DNA of 64,000 bases from Mesorhizobium denitrificans (GTDB taxonomy: Bacteria; Pseudomonadota; Alphaproteobacteria; Rhizobiales; Rhizobiaceae): the NCBI RefSeq assembly GCF_003403035.1, contig NZ_QURN01000001.1, positions 186,001 to 250,000 on the forward strand, in the 5' to 3' direction. A model generated the notes under the pieces. It saw nothing but the letters and a program-made list of their open reading frames with translations, searched no databases and had not been told where the DNA came from. This document shows positions 54,465-61,795 of the stretch, piece by piece (the stretch's first letter is position 1; every line of letters begins with the position of its first letter). The position numbers and the translations under genes were made by a program.

Positions 54465-55402
54465 CAAGCGGCGCTCGCCGCTTGCACCTTGCGCCCACCG
54501 AAGAAATCCTCCAACGCGGCGAGTACAAGATCGGGGCGCTGTTCGGCGGGGTAGTGACCGGTCGGAATGTCGAAGCCTTGCAGATCGTCTGTCCATTGGC
54601 TCCACGCCTCAATGGGCTTGAGGTGGCGTCCGACATGGCTGTTCGAGCCCCATAGTGCGAGGACCGGACATTCGATTTTGCGACCAGCTTCGCGGTCAGT
54701 CTTATCGAAGGCTAGGTCCAGTGTAACGGTCGCACGATAATCCTCGCACACTGCGTGAATCTGCTCCGGCGTGGTACAGCGCGCATATTCCGCAAAGGCT
54801 TCCGGCGCGAAAATGGAGAGGCCAACGCCCTTTTTGTTCAGCTTGTAATTGATGTAATAATCCAGATCGCCGCAGATCAGTTTTTCAGGGAAAGGCGCTT
54901 TCTGGGCCATGAAGAACCAGTGATAGCTCTCCAGTCCCCAGCCCAGAGTGATGTTTGAGAGAAGATTGTAGGTTGGGATGATGTCGAGCGCTACCAGCCG
55001 TTCAATTCGCTGCGGTTGATCCAGCGCCATACGGAACGCGACACGCGCGCCGCGATCATGACCCGCCACCTGAAAGCGGTCGAACCCGAAGTGAGTCATG
55101 ACCTCGAAATTGTCTTGCCCCATGGCGCGGAAAGAATAAGCGGCGTGGTCTTCTCCGCCATCCGGCTTCGAGCTGTCGCCGTAACCGCGCAGGTCCGGTG
55201 CGATGACAGTGTAGCGCTTTGCAAGGCTTGGCGCGATCCGGTGCCAGCTTACATGTGTAAGCGGATTGCCGTGGATCAAAAGCAGAGGCGGACCCTCGCC
55301 ACCGATAGCCACATTGATCTGAGCGCCCTTTGTCGCGACTGTCTCATATCGAAAGCCCGTCATGAGCGTGCGATTGGGTTCACCGGCAGTTTTCTCAGAC
55401 AT
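54464..55402 (-). CDS. Alpha/beta hydrolase, fluoroacetate dehalogenase-like
   Basis: A 312-residue hydrolase close to the haloacetate dehalogenase (DehH1/FAcD) group. The residues known to matter in FAcD are in place: nucleophile D116 in AGHDRGARV, carboxylate-binding R117 and R120, halide-pocket H161-W162 (ESYHWFF), Y222 (CEDYRA), and catalytic H283 (TGHYPAEQ). The family blocks DLRGYGDSSKP and AYSFRAM are also kept. It may therefore dehalogenate a 2-haloacid, but epoxide or ester hydrolysis is possible. The start ATG has GGGAGAC before it. It heads a transcript with the rhodanese. Confidence 0.86.
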   Translation of the reverse strand: MSEKTAGEPNRTLMTGFRYETVATKGAQINVAIGGEGPPLLLIHGNPLTHVSWHRIAPSLAKRYTVIAPDLRGYGDSSKPDGGEDHAAYSFRAMGQDNFEVMTHFGFDRFQVAGHDRGARVAFRMALDQPQRIERLVALDIIPTYNLLSNITLGWGLESYHWFFMAQKAPFPEKLICGDLDYYINYKLNKKGVGLSIFAPEAFAEYARCTTPEQIHAVCEDYRATVTLDLAFDKTDREAGRKIECPVLALWGSNSHVGRHLKPIEAWSQWTDDLQGFDIPTGHYPAEQRPDLVLAALEDFFGGRKVQAASAA

Positions 55403-55433
55403 TTCAGTCTCCCGTCTATCACTTTCATTTTGT

Positions 55434-55449
55434 AAATTGTTGACAATTT
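55434..55449. promoter_or_regulatory. Operator site C (AAATTGT-TG-ACAATTT)
   Basis: A perfect 16-bp dyad with 7-base arms around TG. It lies in the 110-base region between the divergent hydrolase–rhodanese pair and the dehydrogenase–PdxA pair, 31 bases from the hydrolase start and 63 from the dehydrogenase start. The form is typical of operators bound by FCD-type GntR repressors. Confidence 0.7.
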
Positions 55450-55512
55450 ATCATTGACAGTTTTGAGGTCAACAGTCATTGAGAGATGGTTTGAAGCTAT
55501 TGGGAGAAACCT

Positions 55513-56589
55513 ATGGCCAAGAATGCTTTACGCATTGCCGTGATCGCGGGCGACGGGATCGGCACCGAGGTTGTTCCGGAAGGTATTCGTGTTTTGAAAG
55601 CGGCGGCTGAACGCTTCGATCTCGCGTTTGAGTTTGACGAATTCGATTTCTCCTCCTGCGACTACTACGCCAAGCACGGAAAGATGCTGCCGGATGATTG
55701 GAAGTCAAAGATCGGCGGTCATGACGCGATTTATTTCGGTGCGGTCGGCTGGCCCGATAAGGTGCCGGATCACATTTCGCTGTGGGGCTCGCTTCTCCAG
55801 TTTCGGCGCGAATTCGACCAGTATGTGAATCTGCGTCCTGTTCGCCTGATGCCCGGTGTGCGTTCACCGCTGGCCGGACGCGAGCCGGGTGATATCGATT
55901 TTTACGTGGTCCGTGAAAACACTGAGGGCGAATATTCGTCCATCGGCGGAAAGATCTATTCAGGCACCGAGCGTGAAATCGTCGTCCAGGAAACGGTGAT
56001 GAGCCGCATCGGCGTTGACCGTGTTCTACGCTACGCATTCGAGCTTGCGATGCGGCGCGAGGCGAAGCACGTGACCTCGGCGACCAAATCGAATGGCATC
56101 TCCATCACCATGCCCTATTGGGATGAGCGCGTGGAACAGATGGCGGCGGCCTATCCAGAGGTGCGCTGGGACAAATATCATATCGATATTCTGTGCGCGC
56201 ATTTCGTGCTGAATCCGGATCGCTTTGATGTGGTGGTCGCATCCAATCTGTTCGGCGATATTCTTTCCGATCTGGGGCCGGCCTGCACAGGCACTATCGG
56301 CATCGCGCCGTCGGGAAACATCAATCCTGAACGCAAATTCCCTTCGTTGTTCGAACCGGTTCATGGATCCGCGCCTGACATTGCAGGCAAAGGTATAGCC
56401 AACCCCATCGGGCAAATATGGGCGGGAGCGATGATGCTCGACCATCTTGGCCATCGCGATGCCGCGGCGGCGATTGTATCGGCCATCGAGGTTGTGGCCG
56501 CCGACCCCGCCTCGCGTACAGCCGACCTCGGTGGAAACGCAAACACGATTGCGAGCGGCAAGGCCGTCGCAGCGGCGCTGCTCGCATAG
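55513..56589 (+). CDS. Tartrate/isopropylmalate dehydrogenase family enzyme (copy 3)
   Basis: A 358-residue dehydrogenase of the TtuC type, related to copy 1. It has IAVIAGDGIGTEVVPEGIRV, FYVVRENTEGEYSSIGGKIY, SATKSNGISITMPYWDE, SNLFGDILSDLGPACTG and LFEPVHGSAPDIAGKGIANP. All canonical positions of the family are kept. Known members oxidise tartrate, malate or 3-isopropylmalate. GGGAGAAACC precedes the ATG. It is followed by pdxA, 9 bases later, a pairing also seen in tartrate, threonate and erythronate gene sets. Confidence 0.9.
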   Translation: MAKNALRIAVIAGDGIGTEVVPEGIRVLKAAAERFDLAFEFDEFDFSSCDYYAKHGKMLPDDWKSKIGGHDAIYFGAVGWPDKVPDHISLWGSLLQFRREFDQYVNLRPVRLMPGVRSPLAGREPGDIDFYVVRENTEGEYSSIGGKIYSGTEREIVVQETVMSRIGVDRVLRYAFELAMRREAKHVTSATKSNGISITMPYWDERVEQMAAAYPEVRWDKYHIDILCAHFVLNPDRFDVVVASNLFGDILSDLGPACTGTIGIAPSGNINPERKFPSLFEPVHGSAPDIAGKGIANPIGQIWAGAMMLDHLGHRDAAAAIVSAIEVVAADPASRTADLGGNANTIASGKAVAAALLA

Positions 56590-56598
56590 GATAGCGAC

Positions 56599-57594
56599 AT
56601 GAATATGAATCTGCCCGTCATCGCAATCACGCCGGGCGATTGCACCGGCATAGGTCCCGAACAGGTTGCGCGCGTGCTTAGCGATGGACGTCTTCGGGAT
56701 GCGGCGCGGCTGGTGATCGTGGGCGATGCGCGCGTGATTGAACTCGGCAAACAACAGGCGGGCGTAGAGTTCGAGACAACGCAATATAAGCGGCCCGGCG
56801 CGGTTGATTGGTCGAGGGAAAGTGTGCCGATCATCGATCTCGGCAACACTGATCCGTCGCGATTCGCGCCGGCTGTGGTGAACGCTGAATCTGGCTATCT
56901 GACCGGCGAAACACTTTCGCGCGCAATCGATTTCGCCAAAGCCAGCGAGGTCGACGCAATCACTTTCGCTCCGCTCAACAAACGGGCGATGTTTGATGGC
57001 GGCTGGAAATTTCCCGACGAGCACAAGATGTTTGCGCATCTGCTGGGTCACGAAACGCATTTCAGCGAAATGAATGTGCTGGACGGACAATGGATGTCAC
57101 GCGTAACGGGTCATGTATCGCTGCGCGAGGCGCTGGATCTCATCTCGGAGGAATCCATCGCTGAGGCGATAGTGCTGGCAGATGCGACCATGAAGAAAGC
57201 AGGCATCGCAAAGCCACGGCTTGCGGTCTGCGCGCTCAACCCCCATGCGGGTGAAAACGGCCTGTTCGGCATGGAAGAAATCGAACTTATCCGACCGCTT
57301 GTGGAGCGCATGGCGGCTGAAGGTTTTGGCTGCAAGGGCCCGTTTCCTTCCGACACGATTTATCTCAAGGTATTCGCCGGGGAGTATGACGGAGTGCTGG
57401 CGATGTACCATGATCAGGGGCAAATCGCGACGAAGTTGAAAGGCTTCAATCGCGGCGTCACTGTAACCGCCGGTCTTGAAATCGTGTTCACCACACCTGC
57501 GCACGGCACTGCTTTTGACATTGTCGGCAAGGGCGTCGCCAACACGGGCGCCTTGGAAGCAGCCGTGCGGCTGGGGGCAAAGCTCGCGGCTTGA
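56599..57594 (+). CDS. pdxA: PdxA-family 4-phosphohydroxy-acid dehydrogenase
   Basis: A 331-residue homologue of 4-hydroxythreonine-4-phosphate dehydrogenase. The metal-site histidines are probably H172 (TGHVSL), H216 (ALNPHAGENG) and H271 (YHDQGQ), as in PdxA. The late motif TPAHGTAFDIVGKGVA is also canonical. Because it lies in a catabolic cluster it is more likely of the PdxA2 type, which oxidises threonate- or erythronate-4-phosphate, than a vitamin B6 enzyme. No matching DUF1537 kinase is visible in the window, so the substrate may differ. Confidence 0.85.
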   Translation: MNMNLPVIAITPGDCTGIGPEQVARVLSDGRLRDAARLVIVGDARVIELGKQQAGVEFETTQYKRPGAVDWSRESVPIIDLGNTDPSRFAPAVVNAESGYLTGETLSRAIDFAKASEVDAITFAPLNKRAMFDGGWKFPDEHKMFAHLLGHETHFSEMNVLDGQWMSRVTGHVSLREALDLISEESIAEAIVLADATMKKAGIAKPRLAVCALNPHAGENGLFGMEEIELIRPLVERMAAEGFGCKGPFPSDTIYLKVFAGEYDGVLAMYHDQGQIATKLKGFNRGVTVTAGLEIVFTTPAHGTAFDIVGKGVANTGALEAAVRLGAKLAA

Positions 57595-57597
57595 AGC

Positions 57598-58656
57598 CTA
57601 TACCTTCGGCGTCACAACCCAGCGAACAATTGGTGCAATAACGATATTCGTAAAAACGGATCTCGTGAGCTGAAAGGCTGCAACAAGCGCTGCTGCGACG
57701 CCGAGCGCATCCGCAGTCGCAATCATTTCTGCAAGTCCACCCGGCGCTGCGGACAAAAGCGCAGACAGATGATCCATCCCCCCATAGGTCTCGATCAAAT
57801 ATCCGAGCCCAAAGATGGACGTTGATACGAGAACAATGCTCGCGATGAGTCCACCAATCACCGTGCGCGGTAATTTCCGCATTCGATCGAAGCGAAATCT
57901 CAACCCAATTGAAGCGCCGATGCCGATCTGCGCCGCGATGATGATCGCGGACGGCAGGGTGGGAATGCGTAGCCCGAAAGCGACGAGGGCGACCGACATC
58001 AGCGTTGGCACGACGACGAAGGCGTTGATAACGCGCATACGCGTAGCCACGACCGCGATTAATAGTGAAGCCAGGATAAGCAGTGCCAGAAAAACGGCAT
58101 CATGCATCGTGAGCGTGGTGGTGGCGCTTATCCGGTTTGAAATCGGATGGCCTGTTAAAATCAGCCAAAGCGGGACCATCGTCAGTACGGTTAGCACGCG
58201 CAGCGTGTGGATAATTGCAACGCTTTGCTCATCTGCCTTCACTTCATGCGCGAGTGTGGCCATTTCGGCCATGCCCGCAGGAAGGCAGGACATCAGAGCT
58301 GTCACGCGGTCGAGATGCGCCAATCGCGATAGCGGCAGAACCAGCGCGACGCCGATCAAATTGGCTGCGACGGCCATCATCAACATCATTGGGAACAGGC
58401 CGTAGATTGCTTCCAGCACTTGCGTGTTCATCACCGCGCCAACCGACGCGCCGACGAAAAGCTGACTGAAGCGGCGCATTTTTTTGCCACCCGGCATCGG
58501 CGCAATCAAATTGGCGACGAGCGCGGCCCCAACCATTGAGCCCAGAATATAGGCCATCGGCATGTGCAATGTTCGGAACAGATAGCCCGTGCCACTGGCC
58601 GCAACCAATGTCAGAACGACTACCGCAGTATTGCTTCGATACCAAAGGGCGGACAT
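57598..58656 (-). CDS. AbrB-family membrane protein (copy 2)
   Basis: A 352-residue membrane protein, related in fold to copy 1 but clearly diverged. It shows LHMPMAYILGSMVGAALVAN, SCLPAGMAEMATLAHEVKAD and in the second half SAAPGGLAEMIATADALGVA, the paired AbrB signature. About 10 membrane segments are visible. The start ATG 58656 is chosen to follow the SDR gene; the frame is open further up and the ribosome-binding site is weak. It is probably cotranscribed with the SDR gene. Confidence 0.86.
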   Translation of the reverse strand: MSALWYRSNTAVVVLTLVAASGTGYLFRTLHMPMAYILGSMVGAALVANLIAPMPGGKKMRRFSQLFVGASVGAVMNTQVLEAIYGLFPMMLMMAVAANLIGVALVLPLSRLAHLDRVTALMSCLPAGMAEMATLAHEVKADEQSVAIIHTLRVLTVLTMVPLWLILTGHPISNRISATTTLTMHDAVFLALLILASLLIAVVATRMRVINAFVVVPTLMSVALVAFGLRIPTLPSAIIIAAQIGIGASIGLRFRFDRMRKLPRTVIGGLIASIVLVSTSIFGLGYLIETYGGMDHLSALLSAAPGGLAEMIATADALGVAAALVAAFQLTRSVFTNIVIAPIVRWVVTPKV

Positions 58657-58673
58657 TTGCAGCTTGCCGCCAA

Positions 58674-59420
58674 CTAAGCCATCAGCGCGCCGCCGTTCAC
58701 ATGCAACGTCTGTCCGGTGATGTAACGCGCATTCGGCCCCACAAACATGCACACTGCTGCGGCGATTTCGTCCGGCGTGCCGCGACGGCCAAGCGGGTTG
58801 CTTCGGTTCGCGTGATGGACAGGCTCCGGCCCCGTTCGCTTTGTTTCGATAAGGCCCGGCGAGATAGTGTTTACGGTGATACCATCCGGGCCGAGATCAT
58901 GCGCTAGTGCCTTGCCAAATCCCATAAGGCCCGCCTTGGCGGTCACGACATGAATGCGTTCCTTCGCACCGGTCGTACCCGTAAGCCCCCCAATCAATAC
59001 GATCGATGCCTGATCGCTTTTGCGCAGTGCAGGCAACGCTGCTTTCACGAGCAGGAAGGCGCTGTCGAGCCCTATCGCCATCACACGACGCCAATCTTCG
59101 AAAGACACCGTGTCGATTGAAGCCTCTGGACGGATTGCCGCATTGGCGACCACGATGTCCAGCCTACCGAACGTCGAGAGCGCGGCATCGACTGCAACGG
59201 ATGGGCCTTCCATGCTCGCCATGTCGCTAAGCTGAACTGCTGCCTTGGCGCCGGTCGCACGAACCAGCCGGGCTGTCTCCTCCGCCGCAACTGCATCTCG
59301 GCCAGCATGAACCAATACAGAAGCGCCTGCCTCGCCAAGAGCCACCGCGATGGCGCGGCCTATATTGCGTGATGCGCCTGTCACCAGCGCAACGCGCCCT
59401 TCAAGCTCTTGTCTGCTCAT
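58674..59420 (-). CDS. SDR-family protein lacking the catalytic serine and tyrosine
   Basis: A 248-residue classical SDR by size and fold: cofactor motif VTGASRNIG (residues 13–21), NAAI at 93–96, and C-terminal GQTLHVNGGALM. At the active site the serine position reads IGG (143–145) and the Tyr-x-x-x-Lys position reads V158-V-T-A-K162, with H157 just before. Lysine is kept, but serine and tyrosine are not. AGGAGGTCG precedes the ATG. It is divergent from GntR copy 2 across operator D, so it is part of the cluster. Confidence 0.88.
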   Translation of the reverse strand: MSRQELEGRVALVTGASRNIGRAIAVALGEAGASVLVHAGRDAVAAEETARLVRATGAKAAVQLSDMASMEGPSVAVDAALSTFGRLDIVVANAAIRPEASIDTVSFEDWRRVMAIGLDSAFLLVKAALPALRKSDQASIVLIGGLTGTTGAKERIHVVTAKAGLMGFGKALAHDLGPDGITVNTISPGLIETKRTGPEPVHHANRSNPLGRRGTPDEIAAAVCMFVGPNARYITGQTLHVNGGALMA

Positions 59421-59495
59421 CAGCGACCTCCTGTTTTTATCGGCAGTATGCCGCCTTTTGCCAACCTTATCTCAGATTCATCCATAGCCGTTTAG

Positions 59496-59513
59496 AATAT
59501 TGTTGACAATATT
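59496..59513. promoter_or_regulatory. Operator site D (AATATTGT-TG-ACAATATT)
   Basis: The best copy: a perfect 18-bp dyad with 8-base arms around TG. It lies 26 bases before the start of GntR copy 2 and 76 bases before the divergent SDR start. The position suggests that GntR copy 2 represses itself and the SDR transcript. Confidence 0.72.
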
Positions 59514-59538
59514 ATGATGACAAAATACGCCTTATAGC

Positions 59539-60270
59539 ATGGCCGATATACGAGATACATTCAGGCTCATTCAGAACACTTCGCTCGCTGGCGCGATTGC
59601 GAAGGAAATCGAGGCGATGATTTTGAACGGCGAGCTGGCTATCGGCGAGCGCGTTCCTGAAACGGAATTGGCTGAGCGTTTCGGTGTAAGCCGCAGCCCT
59701 GTGCGCGAGGCTGTGCGCGCGCTCGATTCAGTTGGGCTTGTTGAGGTCCAAACCAATCGCGGCGCCTATGTTCGCAAGATCGATCTGGCCGAAGCCCTGG
59801 AAGTCTATGAAGTGCGCGCTGCGCTCTTCGGTGAGGCGGGGCGTTCAATGGCACAGCGCGCGACGGATGCGGACATTAGCCGGCTTCTGAAATTGCACAA
59901 GGATATGGAAACGGCAGCGGAAGCTCATGTTTTCGAGGACTACGCGCCGCTCAATTTTGAGTTTCACGAACTGATTGTGGACGCAGCGGGTAATCGCACG
60001 CTGGCGTCACAATATCGGATGCTGGTCAAGAGGCTGCGTCTCTTTCGAGCACGCAACCTGATGTATGGCGACACGCTTTCGCTTTCGCACAAAGAGCACG
60101 AGGCAATCGTGCGCGCCATTGAGGCGCGCGATGCCAACGCGGCCGCTGCCGCCTGCTACGACCATGTGGAGCAGGGAAGGGTTCGGCTTTTGAGCCGTGT
60201 CCGTTCAGAAGAGGCTGAGGGGCAGCGACTATTTGAAAGAGGTGAGGAAACACGCACGGCACGCGGCTGA
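59539..60270 (+). CDS. GntR-family regulator with FCD domain (copy 2)
   Basis: A 243-residue regulator with a winged helix at about residues 17–75 (AIAKEIEAMILNGELAIGER, then ETELAERFGVSRSPVREAVR, then EVQTNRGAYVRK) and an FCD domain with LNFEFHELIVDAAGN and HKEHEAIVRAIEARD. The FCD histidines and acidic residues that bind a metal and an acid ligand are kept. Because its own promoter holds the best operator copy, it is the leading candidate for the regulator of the cluster. It is followed after 30 bases by the TctCBA importer. Confidence 0.92.
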   Translation: MADIRDTFRLIQNTSLAGAIAKEIEAMILNGELAIGERVPETELAERFGVSRSPVREAVRALDSVGLVEVQTNRGAYVRKIDLAEALEVYEVRAALFGEAGRSMAQRATDADISRLLKLHKDMETAAEAHVFEDYAPLNFEFHELIVDAAGNRTLASQYRMLVKRLRLFRARNLMYGDTLSLSHKEHEAIVRAIEARDANAAAAACYDHVEQGRVRLLSRVRSEEAEGQRLFERGEETRTARG

Positions 60271-60300
60271 ACGCGGCTGGGCATATCGGGAGGAATTGAA

Positions 60301-61257
60301 ATGCGAATGATCCATGTGATCGGGGTGGGATTGGCGCTGAGCTTCGCCTCGTCCACCGCAAGCCTGGCAGACCCAGTCGACTATCCCCATGATGTTGTGA
60401 CGCTCGTAACCCATTCAAGCCCGGGCGGCGGCAGCGACGTGTTTCTGCGCGAACTGAGCAAATATCTGGGCAAGCAGATCAAGGCGACCTTTGTGGTCGA
60501 AAATGTTCAAGGCGGCAGCGGCGCGAAGGCGATGGCGCGTATGGCGCAGTCTCCAGCCGATGGCAGCATCTTCTACGCGACGACCCCGACCTACATCTAC
60601 ACGTCGCTGCTTAGCGCACCGGAATATAAATATGACTCACTGCAACCAGTGGTGAATTTTTTCACCGACTCGGAGGTGATCTACACAGCCGCCAACAGTC
60701 CCTACAATTCCTTGCAGGACGTGATTGCCAAGGCGAAAGAAGGAATGGGCAAATGGGGCGCTGCAAACCCTGCATCATTGGAGCGTCAGGCGGCCGAACA
60801 GCTTAAAGCCGCAGCAGGTGTCAATGCCGCTGTTGTAACGCACGAAGGCGGCGGCGACATGATGATCAACGTCCTGAACGGCACGCTGGATATCGGCGTT
60901 GGCGAGGTGCAGGAACTTCGTTCTCAACTTGAGGGAAAGCAGATCAGGCTGCTGGCCACCTTCAATCCTGAACGCATGAAGGATTACCCCGACGTGCCGA
61001 CGGTGAAAGAAAGCGGCTACGATGTCGTGCTTCAGAAGTTCCGCGGGCTGGCCGCGCCGAAGGGCCTGCCAGACGACATCGGCGCAATCTGGGATAAGGC
61101 AACGCAGGCGGTTTTGGCGGACCCCGAATATCAGAAGGTCTATCAGGCTGAGAGCCTTGTGCCGAACTTCATCGACCACGCCAAATATCCGGCCTTCGTG
61201 AACGATTTCGTGGACAAGACCGCTGCGTTTCTCAAACAGTCCGGCGTGATTCAGTGA
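60301..61257 (+). CDS. tctC: Tripartite tricarboxylate transporter substrate-binding protein
   Basis: A 318-residue secreted binding protein with signal peptide ending near STASLAD. The TctC opening is clear: VDYPHDVVTLVTHSSPGGGS, and later GSGAKAMARMAQSPADGSIF and KDYPDVPTVKESGYDVVLQK. It binds a carboxylate and delivers it to TctAB in the inner membrane. GGGAGGAATT precedes the ATG. The ligand is unknown, but it should be an acid related to the pathway. Confidence 0.93.
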   Translation: MRMIHVIGVGLALSFASSTASLADPVDYPHDVVTLVTHSSPGGGSDVFLRELSKYLGKQIKATFVVENVQGGSGAKAMARMAQSPADGSIFYATTPTYIYTSLLSAPEYKYDSLQPVVNFFTDSEVIYTAANSPYNSLQDVIAKAKEGMGKWGAANPASLERQAAEQLKAAAGVNAAVVTHEGGGDMMINVLNGTLDIGVGEVQELRSQLEGKQIRLLATFNPERMKDYPDVPTVKESGYDVVLQKFRGLAAPKGLPDDIGAIWDKATQAVLADPEYQKVYQAESLVPNFIDHAKYPAFVNDFVDKTAAFLKQSGVIQ

Positions 61258-61309
61258 AACCAACAAGCGGGTGGCTTTCCAGCCGCCCGCGCCTCCAGAG
61301 GCAGCTCGG

Positions 61310-61783
61310 ATGAATAAGGACACCATAAGCGGTATCGTGCTGCTGGTTTTCGACGCGGCCTATTTCTGGTCTGCACAGCAGATTCCTCACAGTGTGCTGG
61401 ACGACGCATTCGGTGCGAGAGGCTTGCCAAACATACTATCGGTCATTCTGGGTTTCCTTGCGCTGGTGATCATTGCGCGGGGTCTTATGGCCGCGAGAAT
61501 CCAGCGAGCCGACGCAGCCGTTGACGATGATGAACCGGTGGACCACGAATCTACTTTGCCGCGCGCAATAGGATTCGTGCTGATTGGGGTGGGCTACATC
61601 GTGCTGCTGCCGATCCTCGGCTATCCAGTCGCGATTACCCTGATGATTGCGACGATCGCCTTGTACGAAGGTGCGGCGCGTGATTGGCGCATCCCTGTGG
61701 CGGCAGTGTTCGGCGGCGTTCTCTTCTGGCTCATCTTCGATGTGTTGCTCGGCGTTGGGCAGCCTTCAGGCATGATTTTCTAG
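61310..61783 (+). CDS. tctB: Tripartite tricarboxylate transporter small membrane subunit
   Basis: A 157-residue protein with four membrane segments, the small TctB subunit. It begins MNKDTISGIVLLVFDAAYFW and has GARGLPNILSVILGFLALVI and the closing FGGVLFWLIFDVLLGVGQPS. ATG 61310 is preceded by AGAGGCAG; an upstream in-frame start is unlikely. It lies between tctC and tctA in the usual order, 12 bases from tctA. Confidence 0.9.
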   Translation: MNKDTISGIVLLVFDAAYFWSAQQIPHSVLDDAFGARGLPNILSVILGFLALVIIARGLMAARIQRADAAVDDDEPVDHESTLPRAIGFVLIGVGYIVLLPILGYPVAITLMIATIALYEGAARDWRIPVAAVFGGVLFWLIFDVLLGVGQPSGMIF

Positions 61784-61795
61784 GAACGCCGTTCG

